Shown here one piece after another: positions 10,883 through 21,060 of a stretch of 64,000 bases of DNA. The DNA comes from Curvibacter soli (GTDB lineage: Bacteria; Pseudomonadota; Gammaproteobacteria; Burkholderiales; Burkholderiaceae_C), in assembly GCF_029211125.1 (NCBI RefSeq), contig NZ_JARGEN010000058.1:1-64000 (forward strand), written 5' to 3'. The notes below the pieces were generated by a model. It did no database searches. It was not told the origin of the DNA and worked only from the letters and a program-made list of their open reading frames with translations. Every line of letters begins with the position of its first letter. The first letter of the stretch is position 1. A program made the position numbers and the translations under genes.

Positions 10883-13800
10883 TCAGGGCGTATAGGGCGA
10901 TTTGATCGGGTTGACCGGCAGGCTCTGTTTGCCGGTATACGGATGGAGCGCATAGCGCACGTACAGCCCACCCACGAACTGGCGGTAGTCGCGCGCGTTG
11001 TCGAGTGCCAGATGGCCGCCGATGAAGAGCTGCGGGTGCATCTGGTATTCCATCGCCAGCCCCAGGTTGTAGCCCAGGCCGGTCTTGTTCTGACCGGGGT
11101 AGATGGCCGTGCTGTTGGCGCCCGTTTCGCCGAAGGCCACGGCGTCGCTCGCGGCCTGCGCGGCACCGGCCTGACGCGAGGAACTGGTCGGGAAGTACGG
11201 CGAAGAGTCTTCCTTGAAATACTGTACGCCCAACCCGCCGTTGATCTGGTAGCTCAGGCGTCCGGTGCGCTGGGCCCAGTCGAACGGCACGCTCAGCGAC
11301 AGGAACTGCTGCGGGCTGAAGTAGCCGCCTTGCCCGTAGGTGAAGTAGCGCAGGTTCTTGTCGTACGACATGGCCGTCAGGTTCAGCCCCGTCGTGAAGG
11401 CGGAATCCAACGTGCGTTGCACGCGCCAGTACAGGCCGCCGCCGCCTTCCACGCGGGTGTTGGACTTCACGTTGGTGCCGGTCACGTCATGCACCGAGCC
11501 ATAGCCGTAGACACCGAAGTTGCCGTCGTCCCAGGTCAGGTCCAGCCGCCCGCCGGTGGCCGACACGCCGCCCCATTTCTCACCCGTGCGGGCGTCGCGT
11601 GCGCCGGCGAACGACAGCAGGCTGTCGGTGACCGGACGACGCGAGAGCTGGCCGGTGATGCCAAGTTCCTCGTTGATCGGCATGCGGTACTTGACGCCGC
11701 CAGCGATGTCCGCTTCCCGAAAGCCCAGCGGCGTGGTGCCGACGTCGACCTGGAGTTGGTCGGTCTCGTAGCCGACGCCGATGCCGATGCCCGAATCCTT
11801 CTGCGAGCCCGGCGAGCGCGTGGGCGCGTCGAGCGCCGTGGCCGGGCCACTGCCAAAACGGCTCAGGTTGCCGTAGGCGAGGTCGGGCGTGCCGGCACTG
11901 GCCGTCGTGGGCGTGATGCGCACCGACAGCATGCCATCGCCCGCACCGAATTTCATCTGCACCGGCGCTTCAAGATCGGTCAATTGGCTCATGCCCGATT
12001 CGCCCTGCCGCGCGCGGCCCACCACACCGACGGAAAACACGGGGGTCTGGCTTTGCTGCACTTCGGTCAGCTCATCGAGCGCGGTGCGCGGGCGTTGCTG
12101 CGCGGCGCCGTCCCCGATCAGCGCCGGGTAGCCGGCGGCAACCCAGGGCGATGGCGCCGCTGCGGGATAGGGTTGCGCCGCGGCGGGTGCCGCGTAGGGC
12201 TGGTAACCACCCGCATAGTAGGCCGGCGCCCCAGGCTGTTGGACGGGCGCGGGCAGGTAGGCGCTGGTGTTTGCCGCCGCGGGCGGATAGGCCGGTGCCG
12301 GCGAGGCTGTGGGGGCTGGTTGGCTGGTTGGCTGGCTGGTGGCTGCGGGCGCCGCAGACCGGCTGGCGGCGCTGCGTGCTGCCGCACCCGCCGACGCCTT
12401 GCCGCGCGCCGACGCCTTGCCGCCCGTGGTCGGGGTGTCGCTGCGCGTCGTTGCGTTCGCCGGGGCCGGCTGCGCATAGCTTTCGGGATAGTACCCTGCG
12501 GGTGTGGGTGGCGCAGGCGCAGCGTAGGCTTGCGATGCAGGCGGCGGCGCGAATCGGCGGACCCCCGCCGGATCGGGGATATAGGGCTGCACCGCGGCAA
12601 CGGGCTGTGCCGGTGCCGGCTGCTGCATGTAGCGGGTGGGCACGTAGGCCGCGCCCGGCGCAACGCTTTGCGGTGGCATGCCCCAGCCCCCATTGGCCAT
12701 ACCGACAGGCTGTTGGGTGCGGCGAAATGGGTTGCTCGAAGCGGCGGGCCCAGGGGCGCCGCTGGCCGCCAGTTGGGCGCTGCGCTGGCGGTTTTCTGCG
12801 GCCACAGCGGCGGCGAAGTATTCGCCGGCCTTGGTCGTCTTGCCCTGGGCGCGGTAGAGGCGGCCTGCCGCGGTCAGCACCTCGGGGTCGTTGGGCGCAC
12901 GCAGCAACGCGATCTGCAGCGCGGATTCGGCGTAGCCGTATTCCTTGGCCGCCGTGGCCATGGTGGCTGCGGGTAGCAGGATCTGTACGTTGTTGGGGTC
13001 TTTTTCGAGCAGGCGGTTGTACAGGCCTAGTGCTTGCTGGTAGTCGTTGTTGGCCGCATACATGCGCGCCAGCGCACCGATGGCCTGCGGGTCATTGGGG
13101 CGCTCGGCAAGCACCGGAGCCAGGGTGTCGTAGGCCGCGGCCAGGTCGCCCGCCTCGCGCAGCGCGTCGGCCTGGCGCACGATGTAGGCCATGCGCAGGT
13201 CGTCATAACTGCGCCGCTCCTGGGCGGACATGGGCGCGTTCTGCAATTGCCGCAGGATGCCGGCCAGTTCCACGTCCTGGCGCGTCTTGAGCAGCGTGGC
13301 CGCGTACTGCAGGCGCATGCCGGTGTCGGGGCGCGGCGTGCGCGCCAGCACCTGGCGGATCATGCCGAGCGCGCGGTTGGGGTCGCCTGCGTCGGCATAG
13401 GCCATGGCGACGGTGCCGAGCAACTCCGCGTCCTGGCCGATGAAGGGCTCGGTCTGCGCCAGTGCCGCCTGGGCTTCCTGCGTGCGCCCCTGCCGGCCCA
13501 GCGCCGATGCGGCATCGGCCTGCACGTGGACCCAGACGCGCTTTTGCAGCGCCGCGATGTCGCGCGTGCGGTTCTGTTCCGGGATGCGCTCCAGCGTTGC
13601 CAGCGAGTTCTGCCAATCCTGCGCCTCGGATGCCAGCAGAGCGCTGGCGTATAGCGCTTCGGGCATGTTGGGGTTGGAAATCAGCAGCCCGTCCATGACG
13701 CCGCGCGCTTCGTTGGCGGCGCCCATCTTGAGGTAGAGCCGCGCCAAGTCGAGCCGCACCCAGGGATTGCCGGGGTCGTTGAGCAGCGCGTCCTCCAGCG

Positions 13801-15253
13801 CGACGCGGGCCGCGTTGTCGTCGCCGCGCTCCGCTGCGGCCCGGGCCTGGCCCATCGCCTGCGTGGCGCGCAGACGGCCCAGCGCGCCGACCTTTTCCTG
13901 CTGGCTCGGCGACAGGCGCTCGATGAGCTGGAGCGCTTCCGCGGCCTTGCCGTTCTGCGCCAGCACGCCGACCAGGCCGCGGATTGCGTCGGGGTTGTCG
14001 GCCTGGCGCGCCAGCACGCGGCGATAGGCGGCTTCGGCGGCGTCGTACTGGCCGCTTTCGGCGAGCACGTCGGCGAGGTTGTTTTCCGCCGTGACTTCGC
14101 GTGGGTTCAGGCGCACGGCTTGTTCCAGCAGCCGGCGCGCCGCATCACGGTCGCCACCGTCGCGCGCCGCGCCGGCCTGGCCGATCAGCGTCCAGTAATT
14201 GGCGCTGTCGAGCGCGGTTTTCCAGCGCGCCGCCGAGCCTTGCCGGCTCGCGCGTTCGAGGTAGTCGCGGGCCTGGGCGAAATTCTCCTGCCGAAGGCGC
14301 AGCACGCCCATGCCGCCGAGCGCATCGCCGTCGTTGGGGCGTGTTTCCAGCACGCTGCGGAACTGGGCCTCGGCGGCCTCCAGGTCGCCGTCGTCGAGGG
14401 CCTTGAAGCCTTCGGCGCTGCGCTGGCGCAGCGGATCCGCCGACGCGACGGCAGCGGCACGGCCTTCGCGCTGCTGGTCCTTGATCTCGCGCAGGCGGGT
14501 CTGCATGGCGGTGTCGCCCGGGTTGGCGCGCAGGAATGCCTGGTAGAGCGCAACGTCCGCGCCCCGGCTGCCGGTCCAGGCCAGTGCCTTGCGCCAGCTA
14601 TCGGTGGCGGCCTTGCCCACGTCGGGGCGGCCTGCCAGGCGCTCAAGCTGGGCGATGCCTTCGCGGCGTGTTGATTCGCGGTATGTCAGGTGCTGCGCCA
14701 GCGCCAGCGCGACGTGCGGGTCTTCGGGTGATTCCTGGGCCAGTCGCTCTAGTCCGCGCCGGGCTTCGTCCCAGCCGCCGGCGGTGCCGCCGAGCGTCTG
14801 GTAGTACTCCAGCGCCAGCGGGCCCGTGGGAGCCTTGTCGCCGAGGGCAGCCTGGTAGCTGCCCAGTGCCTGGGCGGCTTGGCCGCTGCGCGCGAGTTGC
14901 CGCGCAGCTTCCAGTTGTGCGCTGTTGCGGCTGATGTTGATGTCTTGCTCCAGCCGCGCGATCAGCGGGCTGCCGGGGCTGGCACGGCGCAACTGGTCCA
15001 GATAGCGCACGGCGCCGTCGGGCCGCTTGGCGTCGAGTTCGGCCTGGGCCAGCCCGTACAGGGCTTCGGGCTGGTTGGGGTTGAGCCGCAGCAGCTTCTG
15101 CCAGGCTTCCGCGGCGCGCTCGCTGTTGCCGCGGGCTTGCCAGTACTGGCCTTGTTCAAGCAGCGTCTTGGCTGCGTCCTGCGCCAGAGCCGCAGGGCTG
15201 CCGAGCGAGGCCAGCAGTCCCAGGATCAGCGTGTGGTGGCGTTTGGAGGACAT
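10883..15253 (-). CDS. bcsC: Cellulose synthase outer-membrane/TPR subunit BcsC
   Basis: This 1456-residue protein exports the cellulose chain through the periplasm and outer membrane. It has a signal peptide (cut after SPAALAQ, residue 25) and a long array of TPR helices to about residue 840. A Pro/Ala/Ser/Tyr-rich linker follows (about 860-1090), then the C-terminal BCSC barrel (about 1110-1456; FGVYGYGSVHDVTG, GGGLYWRVQRTLDS, RLSYQINGGLGVQYF), ending in YVRYALHPY. It is roughly 300 residues longer than E. coli BcsC, mostly because of the linker. Its start overlaps the end of bcsZ by 28 nt, so translation is probably coupled. It is the last gene of the leftward operon. Confidence 0.93.
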   Translation of the reverse strand: MSSKRHHTLILGLLASLGSPAALAQDAAKTLLEQGQYWQARGNSERAAEAWQKLLRLNPNQPEALYGLAQAELDAKRPDGAVRYLDQLRRASPGSPLIARLEQDINISRNSAQLEAARQLARSGQAAQALGSYQAALGDKAPTGPLALEYYQTLGGTAGGWDEARRGLERLAQESPEDPHVALALAQHLTYRESTRREGIAQLERLAGRPDVGKAATDSWRKALAWTGSRGADVALYQAFLRANPGDTAMQTRLREIKDQQREGRAAAVASADPLRQRSAEGFKALDDGDLEAAEAQFRSVLETRPNDGDALGGMGVLRLRQENFAQARDYLERASRQGSAARWKTALDSANYWTLIGQAGAARDGGDRDAARRLLEQAVRLNPREVTAENNLADVLAESGQYDAAEAAYRRVLARQADNPDAIRGLVGVLAQNGKAAEALQLIERLSPSQQEKVGALGRLRATQAMGQARAAAERGDDNAARVALEDALLNDPGNPWVRLDLARLYLKMGAANEARGVMDGLLISNPNMPEALYASALLASEAQDWQNSLATLERIPEQNRTRDIAALQKRVWVHVQADAASALGRQGRTQEAQAALAQTEPFIGQDAELLGTVAMAYADAGDPNRALGMIRQVLARTPRPDTGMRLQYAATLLKTRQDVELAGILRQLQNAPMSAQERRSYDDLRMAYIVRQADALREAGDLAAAYDTLAPVLAERPNDPQAIGALARMYAANNDYQQALGLYNRLLEKDPNNVQILLPAATMATAAKEYGYAESALQIALLRAPNDPEVLTAAGRLYRAQGKTTKAGEYFAAAVAAENRQRSAQLAASGAPGPAASSNPFRRTQQPVGMANGGWGMPPQSVAPGAAYVPTRYMQQPAPAQPVAAVQPYIPDPAGVRRFAPPPASQAYAAPAPPTPAGYYPESYAQPAPANATTRSDTPTTGGKASARGKASAGAAARSAASRSAAPAATSQPTSQPAPTASPAPAYPPAAANTSAYLPAPVQQPGAPAYYAGGYQPYAAPAAAQPYPAAAPSPWVAAGYPALIGDGAAQQRPRTALDELTEVQQSQTPVFSVGVVGRARQGESGMSQLTDLEAPVQMKFGAGDGMLSVRITPTTASAGTPDLAYGNLSRFGSGPATALDAPTRSPGSQKDSGIGIGVGYETDQLQVDVGTTPLGFREADIAGGVKYRMPINEELGITGQLSRRPVTDSLLSFAGARDARTGEKWGGVSATGGRLDLTWDDGNFGVYGYGSVHDVTGTNVKSNTRVEGGGGLYWRVQRTLDSAFTTGLNLTAMSYDKNLRYFTYGQGGYFSPQQFLSLSVPFDWAQRTGRLSYQINGGLGVQYFKEDSSPYFPTSSSRQAGAAQAASDAVAFGETGANSTAIYPGQNKTGLGYNLGLAMEYQMHPQLFIGGHLALDNARDYRQFVGGLYVRYALHPYTGKQSLPVNPIKSPYTP

Positions 15254-16476
15254 GCCTTCTCCCAGCGTAATTGCAGTCTGCCCGAAGGCAGGAATTGGTA
15301 GCGTTGTTCAGCCCAGCCGGTTCCGAAGAGGCCGAGCACGTAATCGTAATAAGGCGGCTGCGCCGTGGGGGGCGCCTCCAGCAGTTGCGCCTGTACCCGC
15401 GCCTGCTGCGACTGCAGCAAGGCGGTCTGGCCCGTGCTTTTGAAATACGGCAGCAGCGCCGCCGAAAAGCCCACGGGTCCGCTGCCCTCGGTGGCGCCAC
15501 TGGTTGCCTGCACCTTTTCGGGCGGTACGCCTGCGGCGGCTACCACCGTGCCCATGCCTGCGAGTTGTCTGCGCAGCGGTGCGGCCAGCGGGTCTGTCTT
15601 AGGGGTCATGCCGGCCCAGAGATAGTTGCGGATGGCGTCGTAGCTGCCCGTGTCGCCCTTCTGTGGATCGGTGGCGAAGGCGCCGGTGGCCGCGCCTTCG
15701 GGGACCTGGTAGGCCACCCAGTCGGGGGCGAAGCCCTTGGGCGTGGTTTCGGCCATCATGCGCGCAAAGCTCGCGGTGACGGCCTTCCATGGGCCCTTGG
15801 CGTCGAACTGTGCCAGGCGACGCAGCAGCGGCAGGGGCAGATAGCTGGGGTTGATCCGCCAGATCCGGTTCTGGAGCACGAAGCCCGCTGGCGCGGGCAG
15901 CAGCATGGGCCCCAGGCCTGGCAGCTCCGCCACCTCGTCTTGCGTGATGCGGGCCAGCAAGGCACGGGCATCCGCCGTGTAGCGCGGCTCGTTCCACACG
16001 CGTCCACCTTCCAGCAGGGCATAGGCGAACCACAGGTCGGCGTCCGATGCCGTGTTGCTGTCGATCACGCCCCAACTGCCGTCGTCGCGGCGGCCCCATT
16101 GCCATGCAGGCAGGCGAGCCTGGATGTCGCCCCCAGCCAGGTTGGCTACGCTCCAGCGCCATAAGCGGTCGAAGCGGTCGCGGTCATGCGCCACGAGCGC
16201 GAAGAACATCGCATAAGACTGGCCTTCCGAAGTGGAATGCTGCCGAGTCACGCCGTAGTCGATGACGCGGCCATCAGCCTGTACGTAACGCCCGACGAAT
16301 GTTTGCCACAACGGCCACTCCGCCACGCGACAGGCCGGGGTGGCCTGGGCTGCGGCAGCAAACAGCAGTGCCATGGCGCCGCCGCAGATGGCGCGCCCGC
16401 CACGCCGCCCATCCGGTGTATTCGGTACCGTGTGGGCGAATGTGGCGGCATGGCGCGCATGGGCCTCGGCAGCCAT
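15226..16476 (-). CDS. bcsZ: Periplasmic endo-1,4-beta-glucanase (GH8)
   Basis: This 416-residue family 8 glycoside hydrolase cuts nascent cellulose in the periplasm and is needed for normal cellulose output in other bacteria. The region around the catalytic glutamate is clear (STSEGQSYAMFFALVAHDR), and the second active-site region reads GSYDAIRNYLWAGM. The N terminus is long; a hydrophobic stretch (AMALLFAAAAQATPA, about residues 34-48) is the likely secretion signal, so a shorter start is possible. It lies 6 bp after bcsB and overlaps bcsC by 28 nt. Confidence 0.93.
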   Translation of the reverse strand: MAAEAHARHAATFAHTVPNTPDGRRGGRAICGGAMALLFAAAAQATPACRVAEWPLWQTFVGRYVQADGRVIDYGVTRQHSTSEGQSYAMFFALVAHDRDRFDRLWRWSVANLAGGDIQARLPAWQWGRRDDGSWGVIDSNTASDADLWFAYALLEGGRVWNEPRYTADARALLARITQDEVAELPGLGPMLLPAPAGFVLQNRIWRINPSYLPLPLLRRLAQFDAKGPWKAVTASFARMMAETTPKGFAPDWVAYQVPEGAATGAFATDPQKGDTGSYDAIRNYLWAGMTPKTDPLAAPLRRQLAGMGTVVAAAGVPPEKVQATSGATEGSGPVGFSAALLPYFKSTGQTALLQSQQARVQAQLLEAPPTAQPPYYDYVLGLFGTGWAEQRYQFLPSGRLQLRWEKACPPNATTR

Positions 16477-16482
16477 GGACCT

Positions 16483-18816
16483 TCAGTTCTTCGGCTTGAG
16501 CCGTGCACGGGCGCGCGCACGCAGCGAGAGGTACAGCAGCAGTGCGATCAGCAGGGCTGATGCCGCGCCGAGCACGATCAGCGTCAACGGGTTGCGCGAC
16601 AGGAACCACTGCATGTAGATCAGCGGATTGAGGTGCCCCACGTAGTACGACTGTTCCGCTACCAGGCTGTCGATTTGCTTGCCGCGGATGACGGCCGTGC
16701 TGCCCTGGATACCCGTGACGAGATCGGGATCAAGCAGTGCGTTGACCGCCTGCTGCAGCCCCAGGGGCTGGTTGCTGGCCAGCACGACGACGCTGCGGCC
16801 GCTTTGCAGCGGCGACTCAAAGCCGGTGATCACGGCATCGGTGCTGTCGCTGTTGAACGAGACTTCGCTGCTGCGCGGCTTGGCACGGTCGCGCTGGTCC
16901 GGATCCCACCAGTCGAAGATGCGGTAGGCGAAGTCGGAGATCTGGAAGCGTTTGCTGCCGCCGTTCAGGCTGAATGGCAGCGCGTCGGCCCATTGGGTCA
17001 GCAATGGCTGGTTGGCGCTGGAGCCGATGACCAGCAGGTCCTTGTCGCGCAAGGCGTCGGCCTGCTGGGCCTGTGCCACTGTAACCGACGTGGCCGGATA
17101 GCCCGTGACGCGGCCCATGAGGCCCATGAGGCTCAGGAACGTGGAGTAGTCGCCCTCTGCAGGCTTGTCGGGCATGATGACGGCGGTTTCCGACAGGTCT
17201 GCCAGGCGCGTGAACGGAAAGCCGCTGTTGCTGAAGGCCGCGAGATCAGGCATGGCCAGAAAGTGCGAGAAGCCCGAGATGTCGACGGTCGAGTCGGGCT
17301 CTACCGTGCCGCGCACGTTGTCGAGCAGCACGTCCTTGCAGGCGCCCTGCTTGATGACGTCGTAGTAATAGTGGAACTGCAACTGCGTCTGCGCCGGCAG
17401 TTTGAAGAGGGGGATGCGAAACGCGTCCTCGGCCGGCAGCAGGTCATTTTCCGGCAGCACCTTGGCCGCCAGTCGGTTCAGCGCGTTGGGCTGCTCGTGG
17501 TTGACGGCCAGTAGTGGCAGGGAGCGCAGGAACTGCTGGTTGACGTTGATGTTCAGTGTCGACTTGTCGCGCGTGGGGCGTGCGGTATAGCGATACTTCA
17601 GTTCGACGGGGATGCCCTTTTCGCGCCAGGCGAACAGGTCGGGCGGCATGTGGAAGTTGATGCGGATCAGGTCTGGCGAGTAGCCCGCGACGTTGAGCGT
17701 CTGCTCTTCCACGAGTTCGCCGAACTTCACGGGCCGGTCGCCCGCGAGCCAGTTGGGTGCATCGTAGGGCTTGCGCGGCTTGAGCGCCTTCAGCTCGATG
17801 ATGGTGGCCAATGCCCCCGACAGGGCTGGCGACCCTACGGTCACTGCGGCGGCGGCGGTCTTGATCTCCTTGGCGTCGCGCCCCGTGATCACGAGCAGTT
17901 TGCCTGTGGCGTCGTTGGGGTTGGCCATGACTGCGACGGTCGGGCCCTTGGGAGCAGGCAGCTCCAAGCCGCCTGGCCGCTCGTTGCCCAAGGCCAGCAC
18001 GATGGCGTTGCCCTTGGCCGGAATCTGTCCGACGCTGGCGGGGAAGTCCGCCCTGCGGAAGCCGGCCAGCGAGCCGAACCATGACGACAGCGCGCCCGCG
18101 GCTTCGAGCTGGGTGGCGTTGGGTACGTTGGCGAATACGATGGGCAGCTTCAGCGGACGCACGTCGCGCCGATCGAAGAAGGGCTCGGGCAGCAGTGCCA
18201 GATCGTTGGCTTGGGCCACGGGCGTGACGGTGAGTTCGAGTTCGCTGTCGTTGCCTACGTTGGCCCAGAGGCTCGAATGGGCCGGGTCTTCGCAGTCCAG
18301 CGTGTAGTGGCCGATCAGTTCGAGGTTGAGGCGGTTGAACTCGGTGATGAGACGTGGCGGGATGTTGATCTCGCGCTGCAGGCTCATGCCGCCCTGCTCG
18401 TTGGGTACGGGGATGGTGGCGGCCACCTGCTCGTTGAGCAGCACCCGGATGTGCGACAGCTCGTTGATGAGCGCCGGTGAATAGGCGTAGTTCAGGCGCA
18501 GGCGTGCGGCTGTGACCACCTCGTCGTTGCGGATGCTGAAGGCCACGCCGCTGTTGCCCTGCACGCCGCGCAGTTGCAAGGGGAACAGTGCGCCGAGTTG
18601 TTTCAGCGTGACGCGGTAGGTGCGCCCGCCCGCGGGGACGGGTGCAGGAGCCGTTTCGAGTACGTCGGAGTTGACGTTCGTCGTGCGCGTGGCTGCCGTT
18701 GCATCAAGGGCGGCGGGCGTGGTCGCCAGCAGCGCGATGGCCATCATGGAGGGCAGCAGGCGCGCGCCCGGACATGGTGCGGGCATGGCGGCGTGCCTTG
18801 AGGAGATTGAAGTCAT
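16483..18816 (-). CDS. bcsB: Cellulose synthase periplasmic subunit BcsB
   Basis: This 777-residue protein is anchored in the inner membrane by a C-terminal helix (LTLIVLGAASALLIALLLYLSL) and begins with a signal sequence. With BcsA it forms the synthase complex and guides the glucan across the periplasm. Recognisable stretches are HFMPPDL-type INFHMPPDLFAW, RYTARPTRDKSTLNINVNQ and QFHYYYDVIKQGACKD, typical of alternating carbohydrate-binding and flavodoxin-like domains. It starts 15 bp after bcsA. The C-terminal RARARARL run is a basic cytosolic tail. Confidence 0.94.
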   Translation of the reverse strand: MTSISSRHAAMPAPCPGARLLPSMMAIALLATTPAALDATAATRTTNVNSDVLETAPAPVPAGGRTYRVTLKQLGALFPLQLRGVQGNSGVAFSIRNDEVVTAARLRLNYAYSPALINELSHIRVLLNEQVAATIPVPNEQGGMSLQREINIPPRLITEFNRLNLELIGHYTLDCEDPAHSSLWANVGNDSELELTVTPVAQANDLALLPEPFFDRRDVRPLKLPIVFANVPNATQLEAAGALSSWFGSLAGFRRADFPASVGQIPAKGNAIVLALGNERPGGLELPAPKGPTVAVMANPNDATGKLLVITGRDAKEIKTAAAAVTVGSPALSGALATIIELKALKPRKPYDAPNWLAGDRPVKFGELVEEQTLNVAGYSPDLIRINFHMPPDLFAWREKGIPVELKYRYTARPTRDKSTLNINVNQQFLRSLPLLAVNHEQPNALNRLAAKVLPENDLLPAEDAFRIPLFKLPAQTQLQFHYYYDVIKQGACKDVLLDNVRGTVEPDSTVDISGFSHFLAMPDLAAFSNSGFPFTRLADLSETAVIMPDKPAEGDYSTFLSLMGLMGRVTGYPATSVTVAQAQQADALRDKDLLVIGSSANQPLLTQWADALPFSLNGGSKRFQISDFAYRIFDWWDPDQRDRAKPRSSEVSFNSDSTDAVITGFESPLQSGRSVVVLASNQPLGLQQAVNALLDPDLVTGIQGSTAVIRGKQIDSLVAEQSYYVGHLNPLIYMQWFLSRNPLTLIVLGAASALLIALLLYLSLRARARARLKPKN

Positions 18817-18831
18817 GTATTTTTCTATTTT

Positions 18832-21060
18832 CTAAGTGGAGGCTTCGGAACGGGAGACCGCACGGCGCGGGCGGACGATCTTCACGACATTGCCCAGCAC
18901 CTGGCCAAAGCCCCGAATACCGATGGCAAAGACGCTCTTGAGCGAGGTGAGGGGCTTGTCGCGCTGGCGCTGGCCCCAGCTCTTGACCCAGGCGTCGGCG
19001 CGAGCGAAGGTGAGAGAGGCGAGCTCTGCCTGCTGCTGCAGGCTCAGGTCGTCGAAGCGCACGCCGAGCCGGCCATTGCCGCTGAACGTCACCACGGCCG
19101 GAAAGGTGCCTTCCACGTCGGAGCGGAACAGAGAGATGTCGATGCGGCTTCCCGTCGCCAGGTGGGTGCCTGGCGGCACGGTCAGCGCGAGTCCGTTGTG
19201 GGAGAAGTCGCCCGTCTCGCACACCAGCGTCCTGCCGTCGGGGAAGCGGATGGCCGCTGGCAGCGCCGCGGTAACGCGTGGCGTGCTGCGGACCTGCCGG
19301 GTTTCGCTGGCGACGGCCAGGCTGGCGCTGGTGAGGATGATGTTGTAGAAAGTCCACACCATGTTGATGATCAGCGTGGTGGTTTCCGCGCCTGAACCGA
19401 ACACCAGATGCCAGATGCCCACGCCGAAGCCGAACAGGTTGACCACCAGCAGGAACAGGTAGGGCCGCGCGATGGACCAGTCGAAATAGGCTTCTTCGAT
19501 GATCCCGCCCTTGGCCGTGACGTTGAACTTGCCGAGCTTGGGGTTGGCGAAGGCGACCAGCACGGGCCGCATGATGTACCAGGCGAGCACGGATTCGTAC
19601 ACCTCGTTCCAGAACGAGTAGCGGAAACGGCCCTGGATGCGAGAGTTGGTGATGCTGGCGTGCGCCAGGTGCGGCAGTGCGTAGGCGGTGATCATGAGCG
19701 CGGTGGCCTGGAACACATGGGCGCCGAATAGCAGGTAGGCCAGTGGCGCGGTCAGGAACACCAGTCGCGGCAGGCCGTAGAAGAAGTGCAGCATGGCATT
19801 GAGATAGCACAGCCGCTGCCCGAAGTGCAAACCGGGCCCGAGCAGCGGATTGTCGATGCGGCAGATCTGCGCCATGCCGCGCGCCCAGCGGATGCGCTGG
19901 CCCACGTGTCCCGACAGACTTTCGGTGGCCAGCCCTGCGGCCTGGGGAATTTCGAGATACGCGGTGTTGTAGCCGCGGCGGTTGAGCTTGAGCGCGGTGT
20001 GCGCGTCCTCGGTCACGGTTTCCACCGCGATGCCGCCCACCTCCATCAGCGGCGCGCGCTTGATGATCGCGCAGGAGCCGCAGAAGAACGCCGCGTTCCA
20101 CAGGTCGTTGCCGTCCTGCACGATGCCGTAGAACAACTCACCCTCGTTGGGCATGGCATGGAAGGTATCGAGGTTTTTCTCGAACGGGTCGGGCGAGAAG
20201 AACACGTGCGGCGTCTGCAACATGGCGAGTTGCGGGTCGCGGATGAACCAGCCCATGCAGACCTGCAGGAACGAGCGTGTGGGAATGTGGTCGCAATCGA
20301 AGATGGCCACATAGTCCGAACTGGTGGTCTTGAGTGCCGCGTTGATGTTGCCCGCCTTGGCATGGGCGTTGTTGTCGCGGATCAGATAGCCCACGCCGAG
20401 CTCTTCGCAGAAAGCACGGAATTCGGGCCGCCGTCCGTCGTCGAGCACATACACGTGCAGCCGGTCGCTGGGCCAGTCCAGGCTTATGGCCGAGAACACG
20501 GTCTGCCGCACGACATCGAGTGGCTCGTTGTAGGTGGGGATGAAGACATCCACGCTGGGCCAAGTCGCCATGTCCGCAGGCATGGGCACGGGGCGGCGCT
20601 GCAGCGGCCAGGCGGTCTGGAAATAGCCGAGCAGCAGCACCAGGAGCGCATACAGTTCCGCCAGCAGGAGGCCGTAGCCGAAAAAGGCGTCAATGGGGTT
20701 GTCGAACCCTATCGTGTCCGTCAGGCGCCAATAGATATAGCGCATGGACGCGGTGATGGACAGCACGGTCATTGCCAGCGTGGTCATGCGTCCCGGGGTC
20801 TTGTTGAGCAGCATTGCGCCAGCGAAGCTGCCTGCGGCGAAGATGATCTGGCCCGTCAGATCGAGCGGCACGCTCACCACGATGACGAACAGCACGCCGG
20901 CGAGGATGGAGACCGCAAGGCGCACCGCCGGATGCTGCCAGAGCGGTGCGTTGGCGATGCGGTGGGCCATTGCGCGCCAGTGGCCTTGGGGGCCTTGCGG
21001 GTTTGCATCGGCCTTTTCGTCGGCTTCCGTCTGTTGGTCGTTCAGCAGGGTGACGCTCAT
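18832..21060 (-). CDS. bcsA: Cellulose synthase catalytic subunit BcsA (UDP-glucose, c-di-GMP activated)
   Basis: This 742-residue membrane glycosyltransferase (GT2) polymerises UDP-glucose into cellulose and passes the chain through its own channel. The GT2 active-site motifs are present in order: DDGRR, DCDHIP (the DxD-type), VTEDAHT (TED, catalytic base) and QRIRWARGM (QxxRW). Transmembrane helices flank the domain. The C-terminal PilZ domain has the c-di-GMP motifs RQVRSTPR (RxxxR) and GDFSHNG (DxSxxG), so activity is expected to respond to cyclic di-GMP. Its ATG overlaps the bcsQ stop (ATGA). Confidence 0.97.
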   Translation of the reverse strand: MSVTLLNDQQTEADEKADANPQGPQGHWRAMAHRIANAPLWQHPAVRLAVSILAGVLFVIVVSVPLDLTGQIIFAAGSFAGAMLLNKTPGRMTTLAMTVLSITASMRYIYWRLTDTIGFDNPIDAFFGYGLLLAELYALLVLLLGYFQTAWPLQRRPVPMPADMATWPSVDVFIPTYNEPLDVVRQTVFSAISLDWPSDRLHVYVLDDGRRPEFRAFCEELGVGYLIRDNNAHAKAGNINAALKTTSSDYVAIFDCDHIPTRSFLQVCMGWFIRDPQLAMLQTPHVFFSPDPFEKNLDTFHAMPNEGELFYGIVQDGNDLWNAAFFCGSCAIIKRAPLMEVGGIAVETVTEDAHTALKLNRRGYNTAYLEIPQAAGLATESLSGHVGQRIRWARGMAQICRIDNPLLGPGLHFGQRLCYLNAMLHFFYGLPRLVFLTAPLAYLLFGAHVFQATALMITAYALPHLAHASITNSRIQGRFRYSFWNEVYESVLAWYIMRPVLVAFANPKLGKFNVTAKGGIIEEAYFDWSIARPYLFLLVVNLFGFGVGIWHLVFGSGAETTTLIINMVWTFYNIILTSASLAVASETRQVRSTPRVTAALPAAIRFPDGRTLVCETGDFSHNGLALTVPPGTHLATGSRIDISLFRSDVEGTFPAVVTFSGNGRLGVRFDDLSLQQQAELASLTFARADAWVKSWGQRQRDKPLTSLKSVFAIGIRGFGQVLGNVVKIVRPRRAVSRSEAST

